Shown here: positions 1 through 8,369 of the stretch, piece by piece
Layout: the number at the start of each line of letters is the position of its first letter
Numbering within the stretch: position 1 is the stretch's first letter
Source of the DNA: JAAFJU01 sp043764895
Lineage (GTDB): Bacteria > Cyanobacteriota > Cyanobacteriia > Leptolyngbyales > Leptolyngbyaceae
Assembly: GCA_043764895.1 (NCBI GenBank)
Contig: JAYUJY010000194.1
Span: forward strand, 61,631 to 125,630
Direction: 5' to 3'
DNA length: 64,000 bases
The notes under the pieces: model-generated
Told to the model about the DNA's origin: nothing
Database searches by the model: none
The model's input: only the letters and a program-made list of their open reading frames with translations
Made by a program: the position numbers and the translations under genes

Positions 1-1
1 C

Positions 2-1444
2 AACGGTTCCCAAATTAAACGGAACAAGAAGCTCGTCGCGGATTCTGGATTCTCAGAAACTGATAACTATCGGGGACTGTCTATTTTCACTGATCAGCCG
101 CTCTATATCCAAGGTGATCTCAACCTGCACCAAACAGGTGACGATGATAAGACAGGAACTCCTCTAGAAGAGTTTCGAGGTACAAGTGCAATGATTCGTG
201 GAAAAACTTTGAGTGATAACGATTTCTACAAAGCATTTTACGATCGTGGAAAAGGAGGATCAAACGGCGACAAAGATCCTGATTTTGCGCAGCCTGATAA
301 AGACCGTTGGCGTCCGACCGAGCTTCTTGCAGATTCCATATCAATCTTGTCGGATAACTTCTGTGACGGCAGTGCTTCTGACTTATTTGTGAACTATGAC
401 AGGAAAGATTACGCGCAGGGCAAGCAGCATTCGTTCTCGAACAACACCGATGGTGCTAATAGGAAGTTCGATCGTGGTGTTTACCATGATTCAGGAAGTG
501 GTTTCAAAAATACAGGTCTTTACAGTGCGGGATGTTCCACAGTAGGAGCGGGCAAGACGAGTGACGAAAGTGGCTACACTTCTTTCCGAAATTCTGACCA
601 GCCATTCTCAAACCTTCCGACATCAGCCTCGGGTACGGGTCGTTTTGATTGGGTTCGCGAAAACCCTAATCCGACTAGTTACAGTGAAGGTCTGCGTATT
701 GCTGGTGAATACGATGTGTCTACTGCTCCCGCAGGTGATTACATGAGTCCCGTTAAGATTTCTCGATCGGGCTTGCCTATTTTACGTGAGCCATTGAGAG
801 AGACTCGGGTTGCTGCTGTATGTAACGATGCAAATAATAAAGATTGGTCAAAGCTGCTCTGTAAGCCCACCCCAGGAACCCGTTTGTACGGAGATTCTGG
901 CGACACGCAGACTAGCAATTTAGCATTCCGACCGATCGGGAGTGGGCAAAACGGTCGAAGTCCCTATCTAATGGGGGCAACTGCAGCAAATATCAATTCT
1001 ATTGTTGTAAGCGGTATTGTGCCTTCTCAACCTGGTCAGTCTTATGGTGGGTTGCACAACTTCCCTCGTTTCACGGAATACTGGAAGGATATTAGCTTGG
1101 ATTATTCAGGTTCGTTCTTGCAGTTGAGTTTCAGTAACTATGCAACTGCTCCTTGGGAGATGGAGGCTTGGGAATACGACAATGCTGGGATTCAGCAACC
1201 CTCGTTAAATACGTCTGGTGAAGCGATTCAGTTTTATGATCCACCACTTAGAAGCTGGGGATACGATGTGGCGCTTCAACTTGCCGCCGCAGGTCCCGCC
1301 GCCTCTCGATTTGTAATTAACACACCGAGCCGAAATGAGTTCTACTCGGAACCTCAAATTAATGATCCTTACATCAAAACCCTGTGTCGTGCTGCTATAG
1401 CAACGAATGTTAGGGGATCGGCCAATTTGAACTGTGACACCTAA
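2..1444 (+). CDS. hpsA: HpsA-like hormogonium polysaccharide protein, 3' part
   Basis: This is the C-terminal part of a large exported protein. The frame is open from base 2, so the start lies left of the window. The sequence resembles HpsA of filamentous cyanobacteria: a GLSIFTDQPLYIQGDLN segment, a REPLRETRVAAV segment, and a region rich in Asn, Ser, Gly and aromatic residues before the end. HpsA is required for hormogonium polysaccharide (slime) and gliding in Nostoc; its biochemical role is unknown. The context supports the call, because the next four genes on the same strand carry prepilin leaders, as in the hps operon (hpsA-hpsB-hpsC-hpsD). The gap to the next gene is 16 or 85 nt depending on its start. 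The family assignment comes from recalled sequence features and synteny, and I am fairly sure of it. Confidence 0.75.
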   Translation, partial: NGSQIKRNKKLVADSGFSETDNYRGLSIFTDQPLYIQGDLNLHQTGDDDKTGTPLEEFRGTSAMIRGKTLSDNDFYKAFYDRGKGGSNGDKDPDFAQPDKDRWRPTELLADSISILSDNFCDGSASDLFVNYDRKDYAQGKQHSFSNNTDGANRKFDRGVYHDSGSGFKNTGLYSAGCSTVGAGKTSDESGYTSFRNSDQPFSNLPTSASGTGRFDWVRENPNPTSYSEGLRIAGEYDVSTAPAGDYMSPVKISRSGLPILREPLRETRVAAVCNDANNKDWSKLLCKPTPGTRLYGDSGDTQTSNLAFRPIGSGQNGRSPYLMGATAANINSIVVSGIVPSQPGQSYGGLHNFPRFTEYWKDISLDYSGSFLQLSFSNYATAPWEMEAWEYDNAGIQQPSLNTSGEAIQFYDPPLRSWGYDVALQLAAAGPAASRFVINTPSRNEFYSEPQINDPYIKTLCRAAIATNVRGSANLNCDT

Positions 1445-1529
1445 ATCTGAGAATTAGATCATGCCTAAACAACAAATGACTGATGCTCAGAGACTGCTTG
1501 GACAGGTTCTGAAAGGAGCCTATCCAAGC

Positions 1530-2207
1530 ATGAAAAGCTCGTCTGGTTTCACACTAATTGAGTCTTTAGTAGCGATCGTAGTCATTAGCATTACGCTCGT
1601 CGCTATTACGCCCCCCATTTTTTGGGCAACGGGAACCCGAGTTCAGAATCGTCGTGCAGAACAAGCTCTAGCGTTGGCTCAAGGCGAAATCGATCGGGTC
1701 AGAGCTGAAGTGGAACGAGGGGGAGGCATCACCCCTTTGGATTTGCCTACATCTGTCGGTACAACGACTACTTTTGCGAACTATGAGGGACCAGCACCAA
1801 CGGCTGCTTGGAGTAAGCTTCGATCGACTGACCCACTCAAGAATACAGCCGAGGTTGTTACGTCTGGCGTCGCTAGATTTCCGGCAGCTAGTGAGTACAT
1901 TCCAGTCGATACGGATGGAGACGGAACGGCAGATTTCTTTGTGCAAGTATTTAGAGACATTGGAGTCTGTGATAGTACGCCTACGCCTTGCACTGTGACG
2001 GACGTCCCGCGAATTTTTAACATGACGGTGCGTGTTTATTCTGCGATCGCTAAAGGTTCTACCCTAACAAAACTTGCCAATACAAGAGCCTCCTTAACCG
2101 GAACTACTGGAACAAAGCAAGCGAAAGATAGGCCGCTCGCTGTTCTTTCTTCGCAGGTGGCTAGAAGTGTGAACTCGAAGGCGTTGGAACAGTATCAATT
2201 GCGTTGA
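1530..2207 (+). CDS. hpsB: HpsB-like type IV pseudopilin
   Basis: A secreted pseudopilin-like protein of 225 residues. A six-residue leader MKSSSG is followed by FTLIESLVAIVVIS, the class III prepilin signature: cleavage after Gly, Glu at +5 of the mature protein and a hydrophobic helix. The body is Ser/Thr/Asp-rich with DTDGDGTADFF, a calcium-loop-like acidic patch. I place the start at 1530 because GAAAGGAG (1511-1518) precedes it and the leader has normal length. An in-frame ATG at 1461 would add 23 residues and lacks a clear ribosome binding site. In the hps locus, pseudopilins are thought to form a secretion or assembly device for slime polysaccharide together with the pilus machinery. 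It is co-directional with its neighbours and probably part of one operon. Confidence 0.75.
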   Translation: MKSSSGFTLIESLVAIVVISITLVAITPPIFWATGTRVQNRRAEQALALAQGEIDRVRAEVERGGGITPLDLPTSVGTTTTFANYEGPAPTAAWSKLRSTDPLKNTAEVVTSGVARFPAASEYIPVDTDGDGTADFFVQVFRDIGVCDSTPTPCTVTDVPRIFNMTVRVYSAIAKGSTLTKLANTRASLTGTTGTKQAKDRPLAVLSSQVARSVNSKALEQYQLR

Positions 2208-2261
2208 TCTGGTACTGGATGATAAATAAATTTATTAATTAACTGCTGTTCTGAGGATGAC

Positions 2262-3488
2262 ATGAAACTGAAGCACACTCCTACCCAAGACCTTAAGCCC
2301 AACTTGTTACTTCGGTTTCTTGTCAAACGTTCCGATCGAAATGGCTTTACGCTTTTAGAGTTGCTCATTGCGATGGTTATCAGCTCCATAGTTGTATCTG
2401 GCCTGCTGTCGTTGGTCGTCAATATTTTACAAACTAATCAACGAGATGCCTCTAGAAGTGATACACAACGCGACATGCAGATGGCAATGGACTACATTGT
2501 TCGTGACGTTCGGGAAGCTGCTTACGTGTATGGCGTAACTCAGGCAACAAATGCTGATGGAACTCTAGGCAATAAAGAAAGTTGTCTCCACTCATATGGT
2601 GATGCCCTAGATCGAGGTAGAAATAGTAGATGTACTGGCCTCTTAAGCTTCTTACCGCCTTTTTTGACTAGCCCGAATAATATCCCAGTCCTAGCTTTCT
2701 GGAAGCCTGAACCATTGCCCTCTGGTATGCGAACTTCATGTAGGGCAAATTCTCAAAATGTAGGTAAGCTTCTCGGAGAGACTGGATTCAATGCAGACCT
2801 GAATGCGGTCCCCTGTGTATCGCAGCGGATGTATACATTGGTTGTTTATTCCCTCAACACACAACCCGCAGGTACATTTAGCTGGAAAGGTAAAGCACGC
2901 ATTACACGATATCAACTGCCCAATTTTACTGAAATTGCTGTTGTTGGTCCGCGTGCTGTAAATCCAGGATGGGCTGCTCCGATCGCAAAAGACAAACGTC
3001 CGCTGACTTGGCCTGTAGGCGACACGAGTACTGCTACGAATATAAATGTTCAAAATAGGGTTCTTGATATAGGACAAGATCCGACATTGAATGTAGTTTT
3101 GACCGATTTTGTTGATTTTAAGACTGACATAATTAGTACAACTTATGTGCCGAAAAGTAGTACTACTGGGGGGCATTGTCCGAGTGGTTTCGACTCCCCC
3201 AATGGGTTTAGCACTGGTGCGAGATTTAACAGTGCTTTTTACGTGTGTGTAAGGTCTGGGTCTCTTACATCCGCACCAGGGACAAACACTGCGACGGCAG
3301 CAGCAATTGAAGCGGCAGCAGCAGCAGGACAAGGACTTAACCCTGAGGTTCATATTGTTTTGCGTGGCAATGCAGCAGGCCGTGGCGGAATTCCCACCCT
3401 GACGGGAGAGGTTCCATTTCAGATGGAGACTCGTGTGTTGAGCCGGGGTGCCTTTGGTAAATTTTCTAATAATGATCTAACTAACTAG
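2262..3488 (+). CDS. hpsC: HpsC-like type IV pseudopilin
   Basis: A protein of 408 residues with a 28-residue basic leader ending in DRNG and then FTLLELLIAMVISSIVVSG, a clear prepilin cleavage site and N-terminal helix (Glu at +5). The stretch after the helix (NQRDASRSDTQRDMQMAMDYIVRDVREA) resembles the PilW/GspJ-type pseudopilin start, where reverse-turn helices carry many Asp and Arg. The rest is a large Ser/Asn/Gly-rich globular domain with several cysteines. The start is supported by a GAGGATGAC motif just upstream. It sits third in the hps-type cluster, 54 nt after hpsB. It probably acts as a minor pilin-like subunit at the envelope in slime export; that role is inferred from the locus. 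Confidence 0.75.
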   Translation: MKLKHTPTQDLKPNLLLRFLVKRSDRNGFTLLELLIAMVISSIVVSGLLSLVVNILQTNQRDASRSDTQRDMQMAMDYIVRDVREAAYVYGVTQATNADGTLGNKESCLHSYGDALDRGRNSRCTGLLSFLPPFLTSPNNIPVLAFWKPEPLPSGMRTSCRANSQNVGKLLGETGFNADLNAVPCVSQRMYTLVVYSLNTQPAGTFSWKGKARITRYQLPNFTEIAVVGPRAVNPGWAAPIAKDKRPLTWPVGDTSTATNINVQNRVLDIGQDPTLNVVLTDFVDFKTDIISTTYVPKSSTTGGHCPSGFDSPNGFSTGARFNSAFYVCVRSGSLTSAPGTNTATAAAIEAAAAAGQGLNPEVHIVLRGNAAGRGGIPTLTGEVPFQMETRVLSRGAFGKFSNNDLTN

Positions 3489-3520
3489 CTAATCTGTTGT
3501 GTACTTGAAGGAGGTCATTT

Positions 3521-4180
3521 ATGATTCAGTATTTTAAGCCCCGATCGTCTCAGTCTCACTCAGGCTTTACGCTCATTGAGGTGCTGGTTGTCATTATTAT
3601 TATTGGCGTCCTATCTGCGATCGCCGCTCCTGGCTGGCTAGCCTTTATCAACAACCGCCGCATTTCAACGATGAGGGGACAGGTTGCAGACTCATTACGC
3701 AAAGCACAGACTGAAGCAAAGACGACACGAACGATGCGGGCAGTGATTTTTGATGTGAGTGCTGCCAAGATCAACTCTCCTCGGATGGCAGTAGTTCGGT
3801 GCTCTCCTACCTCTTCTACGGGAGAGCAAGTTATTTCTATTTCTGATGAATGTATAGTAAGAACAAATCCGAACATAAATGAAAGCGAATGGCAGGTTTT
3901 GGGAAATGGTGAGGTGAAGCAAGGAGTTGTGCAGTTTACTAGTAAAACGATTGGGCAGACAAATAGTGGCGGTAATCCTGATCAAGTTCGGTTAGTATTT
4001 GATGCTAACGGATTAGTCAAAACAAATCTTTCCGGTGCAATACCATTCACGATTGGCTTTGGACTTACTAAGCCCGGTTCTTCAACTACATTGTCTGGAG
4101 AGCCGCGTTGCGTTGTTGTCCGGACACTTCTTGGCGGCATTAGTGAAGGCAACAGTACGGGTGAGTGCGGCCCTCTCTAA
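3521..4180 (+). CDS. GspH/FimT-like pseudopilin (HpsD position)
   Basis: A protein of 219 residues with leader MIQYFKPRSSQSHSG followed by FTLIEVLVVIIIIGVLSAIA, a textbook prepilin N-terminus with Glu at +5. After the helix comes PGWLAFINNRRISTMRGQVADSLRKAQTEA, the pattern of GspH/FimT-type minor pseudopilins. Two cysteine pairs occur in the second half. A very strong ribosome binding site AAGGAGGT (3508-3515) lies five bases before the ATG. It is 32 nt downstream of the hpsC-like gene and occupies the place of hpsD in the Nostoc cluster. It is probably a minor subunit of a pilus-like slime secretion device. The exact orthology to HpsD is inferred from position. Confidence 0.7.
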   Translation: MIQYFKPRSSQSHSGFTLIEVLVVIIIIGVLSAIAAPGWLAFINNRRISTMRGQVADSLRKAQTEAKTTRTMRAVIFDVSAAKINSPRMAVVRCSPTSSTGEQVISISDECIVRTNPNINESEWQVLGNGEVKQGVVQFTSKTIGQTNSGGNPDQVRLVFDANGLVKTNLSGAIPFTIGFGLTKPGSSTTLSGEPRCVVVRTLLGGISEGNSTGECGPL

Positions 4181-4260
4181 ATTTTATTTCTAAGTAGTGC
4201 GATCGCAGCGCTTATCAAGGGAATGGTAAGGCTGTTCCTTTCATAAGATTCAGTTAAGCA

Positions 4261-4833
4261 ATGAAGTTTCTATTGCGATTTTGTAGAGCTTTAAAACGAT
4301 CGGGCCGGAATCTTGGATTTAGTCTGTTAGAGCAGATTATTATTTTGGTGATGGTCGGGATTCTAGCGGCGATCGCGGCTCCGGGTTGGAATAGTTTTCT
4401 GCAAAATCGCGAGTTGAATGTGGCTCAAGAGCAAGTTCAGGCAGGGATTAAGCAAGCCCAACATCTTGCGAAAATGCAGCGAATTCCGTATAACTTTGTG
4501 ATTCATGACAATACGGGGCGCGTGGAGTGGGGCATCTCACCGGAAAATCGATCGCCGATCGAATGGAAGTCAGCAGCTCCACTGATTCGGCTAGACGAGA
4601 ATCAAACCACCTTTCGGAAAAACACGAAATTGAATCAGTGGTTTTTAGTGTTGGATGATGATGGGGCGTTGAGTGGTCAATTGGGACGAGTGACGATGTG
4701 TGTCAGGTCTTCACAGAGTGTAAGTGATTGTACGTCTCAGCAAAAATGCGTGATTATGTCCACGCTGTTGGGAGAAACTCGTCGCGGCCAATGGCATCCT
4801 CAACAGCGAGACAAGAAATTTAATTGCTATTAG
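4261..4833 (+). CDS. GspH/FimT-like pseudopilin
   Basis: A protein of 190 residues with a basic 19-residue leader (MKFLLRFCRALKRSGRNLG) and then FSLLEQIIILVMVGILAAIA. The cleavage Gly and Glu +5 are present, although the second position is Ser rather than Thr. The PGWNSFLQNRELNVAQEQVQAGIKQAQHLA segment parallels the preceding gene, so the two are probably paralogues arisen by duplication. A cysteine-rich C-terminus (CVRSSQ, CTSQQKC, FNCY) suggests disulphides. The gap of 80 nt from the previous gene holds no obvious terminator, and the ribosome binding site is weak. It is the last gene of the hps-type group; a hairpin follows and the next gene runs the opposite way. Confidence 0.7.
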   Translation: MKFLLRFCRALKRSGRNLGFSLLEQIIILVMVGILAAIAAPGWNSFLQNRELNVAQEQVQAGIKQAQHLAKMQRIPYNFVIHDNTGRVEWGISPENRSPIEWKSAAPLIRLDENQTTFRKNTKLNQWFLVLDDDGALSGQLGRVTMCVRSSQSVSDCTSQQKCVIMSTLLGETRRGQWHPQQRDKKFNCY

Positions 4834-4849
4834 AAGCCTTAGATCAAGT

Positions 4850-4878
4850 AAACCCCTCTCCTCGGAGAAGAAGGGTTT
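4850..4878. terminator. Hairpin between convergent pseudopilin gene and glgB
   Basis: AAACCC (4850-4855) pairs with GGGTTT (4873-4878), and the stem continues inward through TCT/AGA and CT/AG with two mismatches around a small loop. It lies between the stops of two convergent genes. There is no long T run, so it is a plausible but imperfect bidirectional terminator. Confidence 0.45.
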
Positions 4879-4891
4879 GTGTAATGAATAT

Positions 4892-7180
4892 CTAATTTGT
4901 GTGGGGATTGTAATCTGGGTCTAGCTTTAGAATGACCGTTGCAAGCGGTGGCAGACAGAGGTCAAGAGAATAATCGCGGTTGTGGCTGCCCCAGTCTTCG
5001 CTCCATTTTCCACCTAAGTTGCCCATGTTACTGCCGCCAAATTCGCGGGAGTCACTATTAAAGATTTCTCGATAAAACCCTGACTTAGGAACTCCGACGC
5101 GGTAGTGAGCGTGAGGCTGAGGCGTAAAGTTACAGACGATGACCAGAAATTCATCAGAGTCTTTGGCACGGCGGATAAACGCAATGACGCTATGACGGTT
5201 GTCGCTACAGTCGATCCACTCAAAACCGGGTTCAGCAAAATCTTGTGTGTACAGGGCGGGTTCTGATTTATAGAGAGTGTTGAGGGCGGTCGTGAACCCT
5301 TTGAGCCGTTGATGAGCGGGGTATCCGAGAAGCCTCCATTCGAGATCACCCCAGACGTTCCACTCACTCCACTGCCCAAATTCCATGCTCATGAACAGGG
5401 TCTTTTTGCCGGGATGGGCAAACATGTACGTGTAGAGACAGCGAATATTGGCGAATTTTTGCCATTCGTCACCAGGCATTTTGCCGATGATGTTGCTCTT
5501 GCCATGGACCACTTCATCGTGGGAAAGCGCCAGCATGAAGTTTTCGCTATGGTTATACCACATGCTGAAAGTGAGGTTGTTTTGGTGAAACTGGCGGAAC
5601 CACGGATCCATGCTGAAGTAGTCGAGCATGTCGTGCATCCAGCCCATATTCCATTTGAGGTTGAACCCTAGGCCGCCGACGTAGGTGGGCCAAGAGACCA
5701 TGGGCCAGGAGGTGGATTCTTCGGCGATCGACAGCACGCCAGGGAAGTAGCTAAATAGCAGATTGTTCATTTGGCGGAGGAAATCAGCCGCTTCGATGTT
5801 TTCGCGTCCGCCGTACTGGTTTGTGACCCAGGTGCCGGGATCGCGGTTGTAGTCGAGGTAGATCATGGAGGCGACGGCATCGACTCGGATTCCATCAATG
5901 TGGTATTTATCGAACCAAAACAGTGCATTGGAGACGAGGTAGTTGCGGACTTCGTTGCGGGCGTAGTTGAAGACCAAAGTGCCCCATTCTTTGTGTTCGC
6001 CTTTGCGGGGATCTTCATGTTCGTAGAGGTGAGATCCGTCGAAGAAGGCGAGGCCATGGCCGTCTTTCGGGAAATGTCCAGGGACCCAATCCACGACCAC
6101 CCCAATACCGTTCGCATGGCACTGATCGACGAAGTACATGAAATCTTGTGGGGTTCCGAAGCGGGAGGTACAGGCGTAATGACCGATGACCTGATAGCCC
6201 CAGGATCCGTCGAAGGGGTGTTCGGCGATCGGGAGGACTTCGATGTGGGTGAAGCCTAGATCTTTGACGTAGGGGATGAGCTGAGCGGCGAGTTCTCGGT
6301 AGGTGAGGAAGCGGGCACCGGGTTTGAGGTCTGAAACAATGACGACGGGTTCAATCGATCCATCAGGACGGATGGAGGGTTCGTTGGAGTCACCGTGCAT
6401 CCAGGAGCCGAGGTGGAGTTCGTAGATGGAGACGGGTTTGCTGAGGGGTTCGCTGTTGCGCCGATCGTCCATCCAGGCTTGGTCGTTCCAGGTGTAGGTG
6501 CTCAGATCGGTGACGATCGAGGCAGTTTTGGGTCGGGTTTCTTGTTGGAAGCCGTAGGGGTCGGACTTTTCGTAGATGTGTCCGTCGTTATTTTTGATTT
6601 CGTACTTATATCGATCGCCTGCGGTGATTTCAGGGACGAAGAGTTCCCAGACGCCCGTCGGACCTTTGCGCATCTGGTGTTGGCGACCGTCCCAGTAGTT
6701 GAAATCGCCTAGAAGGGAGACGTTGCGGGCGACGGGTGCCCAGACGGCAAAGTAGACGCCAGAGATTCCGTTTTGGATGGTGAGGTGGGCACCGAGTTTT
6801 TCGTAGATGCGGTGGTGGTTGCCTTCGCTGAAGAGGTGAAGGTCAAATTCGGTTAGGCAGGCGTCTTTGAAGGCGTAGGGGTCGTAGATGACGGATTCGG
6901 TGTCGTCGTTTTTGATGCGAAGTTGGTAATTGTTCAGCTCGGGCAGGTCGATTAGACACTCAAAAAAGTGAGGGTTGTGTGCGGAGGGATGCATCACAAA
7001 TTCACGACGCTCTTCAGGACAAATGACGGTGACGGTGGTGGCTTGGGGCTGGTAGACGCGGACGGCCCAGAGGCGTTGCCCGTCTTTTTCGATCGCGTGA
7101 GGTCCAAGGATGTCAAAGGGATTGGTATGTTGATTATGAATAATCTGATCGACCTGTTCGCGGCTCACCGTGATTGTCAT
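4892..7180 (-). CDS. glgB: 1,4-alpha-glucan branching enzyme
   Basis: GlgB makes alpha-1,6 branches in glycogen by cutting an alpha-1,4 chain and transferring it; it is cytoplasmic. The protein has 762 residues, normal for cyanobacterial GlgB with both N-terminal modules. A CBM48 module lies around residues 120-220 (FAVWAPVARNVSLLGDFNYW). The GH13 barrel follows with GHFPKDGHGLAFFDG, the nucleophile Asp434 in DGIRVDA, the acid/base Glu487 in SIAEEST and His554-Asp555 in LSHDEVVHGK. The spacings nucleophile-to-Glu (53) and nucleophile-to-Asp (121) equal those of E. coli GlgB (D405, E458, D526). The gene stands alone, convergent with the pseudopilin group. A ribosome binding site (AGGTG on the minus strand) precedes the ATG. 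Confidence 0.96.
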   Translation of the reverse strand: MTITVSREQVDQIIHNQHTNPFDILGPHAIEKDGQRLWAVRVYQPQATTVTVICPEERREFVMHPSAHNPHFFECLIDLPELNNYQLRIKNDDTESVIYDPYAFKDACLTEFDLHLFSEGNHHRIYEKLGAHLTIQNGISGVYFAVWAPVARNVSLLGDFNYWDGRQHQMRKGPTGVWELFVPEITAGDRYKYEIKNNDGHIYEKSDPYGFQQETRPKTASIVTDLSTYTWNDQAWMDDRRNSEPLSKPVSIYELHLGSWMHGDSNEPSIRPDGSIEPVVIVSDLKPGARFLTYRELAAQLIPYVKDLGFTHIEVLPIAEHPFDGSWGYQVIGHYACTSRFGTPQDFMYFVDQCHANGIGVVVDWVPGHFPKDGHGLAFFDGSHLYEHEDPRKGEHKEWGTLVFNYARNEVRNYLVSNALFWFDKYHIDGIRVDAVASMIYLDYNRDPGTWVTNQYGGRENIEAADFLRQMNNLLFSYFPGVLSIAEESTSWPMVSWPTYVGGLGFNLKWNMGWMHDMLDYFSMDPWFRQFHQNNLTFSMWYNHSENFMLALSHDEVVHGKSNIIGKMPGDEWQKFANIRCLYTYMFAHPGKKTLFMSMEFGQWSEWNVWGDLEWRLLGYPAHQRLKGFTTALNTLYKSEPALYTQDFAEPGFEWIDCSDNRHSVIAFIRRAKDSDEFLVIVCNFTPQPHAHYRVGVPKSGFYREIFNSDSREFGGSNMGNLGGKWSEDWGSHNRDYSLDLCLPPLATVILKLDPDYNPHTN

Positions 7181-7267
7181 GAAGACACCTGCTGCTATAG
7201 CGGTTTTTTTATGGGATTCCTAATCTGCCTACAATTTATCAAACTATGGGGGCAGTCTCAATTTTCT

Positions 7268-7420
7268 ATGATTTTGGCAGAGTGCCTTCGCGATCGGTTT
7301 AATGAGTCGCCGAGTTTGCGGGCTTATTTGCAGGATATCTTTTCGGATGCCCATGGCGATGCGGTTTCGTCCTTCATGAGATGGGGTGGGACGGTCGGCT
7401 TACTCAGGCACCCGCACTAA
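7268..7420 (+). other. Possible 50-codon orphan reading frame or gene remnant
   Basis: Between glgB and the toxin gene a plus-strand frame encodes MILAECLRDRFNESPSLRAY and continues FSDAHGDAVSSFMRWGG before running into the antisense end of the toxin gene. The amino-acid pattern is protein-like (charged helix, then an amphipathic segment), but there is no clear ribosome binding site and I do not recognise it. It may be a gene fragment, a small protein or chance. Confidence 0.15.
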
Positions 7421-7861
7421 CCGACTAACTTCATCTCCCAAACGCCGAAAATCCTTGATGTTGAACGTCAAAATCCGATCGACCTCTGCTTTCAAAGCCG
7501 ACTGTGCAATCAATGCATCGAAGATTCCACCACTCACCATGCTAGCTTGAGTCACGCGATCGATCGCCGCACAATAATCCTCAAAAGCCAAACTCACTTT
7601 TACCCACGGCTCTAAGTTCGTCAAAATCAATGTCTGAGCTAACACAGGCGTAATCTTCTCAGTCAAGGGCAACTTTGTTAAAACTGAATATAATTCCGCC
7701 ATCGAATGCATTCCAACATAGCCTTGGATCTCACCCGATGACCTCCGGTCGGTCGTAGACCATCGAACCTGTCGAAACCAACCTGCACAGACCTGATGAG
7801 TTGGATGTTGGGGGACTAGCGCACCCACTAAAACATTGGTATCAAATAGAATCTTCATCAT
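7400..7861 (-). CDS. PIN-domain toxin (VapC-like ribonuclease)
   Basis: A PIN-domain protein of 153 residues. The acidic metal-binding set is visible: Asp7 in ILFDTNVL, Glu56 in SMAELYSVL, Asp115 in GGIFDALIA and the NIKDF motif with Asp137. In VapC toxins these residues bind Mg or Mn for RNA cleavage, often of tRNA. The start overlaps the end of the upstream small gene by four bases, the usual toxin-antitoxin arrangement. One oddity is a segment at about residues 33-42 (RWSTTDRRSS), between helix WFRQV and GEIQGYVG, that looks like a small insertion compared with typical PIN proteins. It leaves the catalytic residues intact. The target RNA cannot be told from sequence. Confidence 0.8.
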   Translation of the reverse strand: MMKILFDTNVLVGALVPQHPTHQVCAGWFRQVRWSTTDRRSSGEIQGYVGMHSMAELYSVLTKLPLTEKITPVLAQTLILTNLEPWVKVSLAFEDYCAAIDRVTQASMVSGGIFDALIAQSALKAEVDRILTFNIKDFRRLGDEVSRLVRVPE

Positions 7862-8154
7862 CCACCCACTTCACGAATCCGTTCCTCCCGCTGCTCATGA
7901 ATAAATGCAACGAGATCGAGATCTAAAATCTCCGAACTTTGCGATTTCATAATTAAGATACCATCCACATACTCAAGCTTTGAATCTAATTCAACATCTT
8001 CGACAGCACTACTGATCGGAAACTCCTGTAGCGTCTGCGATCGAATCCCCTGCATCAGACGTTCCATCAGCCAAAACTGATCCTTGAGGGATAATGCCTT
8101 AATTTCAACAACCATTCTTTCTAAACTCGAAGGTTGTTCAGTGATTTGAGTCAT
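7858..8154 (-). CDS. Probable antitoxin partner of the PIN toxin
   Basis: A small protein of 98 residues lying immediately upstream of and overlapping the PIN-domain gene by four bases. The N-terminus contains LERMVVEIKALSLKDQFWLMERLM, an amphipathic helix pattern common in cyanobacterial antitoxins paired with PIN toxins. The C-terminus (LDLVAFIHEQREERIREVGG) is charged and suits toxin binding. No ribbon-helix-helix or AbrB signature is clear to me, so the DNA-binding fold is not assigned. By analogy, it would neutralise the toxin and autoregulate the pair. The assignment rests mainly on position. Confidence 0.65.
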   Translation of the reverse strand: MTQITEQPSSLERMVVEIKALSLKDQFWLMERLMQGIRSQTLQEFPISSAVEDVELDSKLEYVDGILIMKSQSSEILDLDLVAFIHEQREERIREVGG

Positions 8155-8296
8155 GTTGTAATCCTTACTAACTCACTCCCCATAGTTTAACGTAAAACTC
8201 CGACCGGACGCTCTCAAGAGCTATCACAAGATGGCGTTCAGCTTCGGGGCGATCTCATTTCCGATCGCAATTATCTTTATAAAACGGAACCTTTGC

Positions 8297-8308
8297 CGGA
8301 ATATTCCG
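8297..8308. promoter_or_regulatory. 12-bp perfect palindrome upstream of serpin gene
   Basis: CGGAATATTCCG is a perfect dyad 62 bases before the serpin start, within the 215-nt gap separating it from the divergent antitoxin gene. It could be an operator for either gene; this is inferred only from symmetry and position. Confidence 0.25.
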
Positions 8309-8369
8309 TCGTCAAGTAGTAGCCTAAACTAGAGACTGCATTCACAACACCGGGAGCCGACGATCGACC

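Noticed and set aside
5309..6712. Several long open frames antisense to glgB
   Set aside because: They are shadows of a GC-rich conserved gene; glgB has complete catalytic motifs and correct length.
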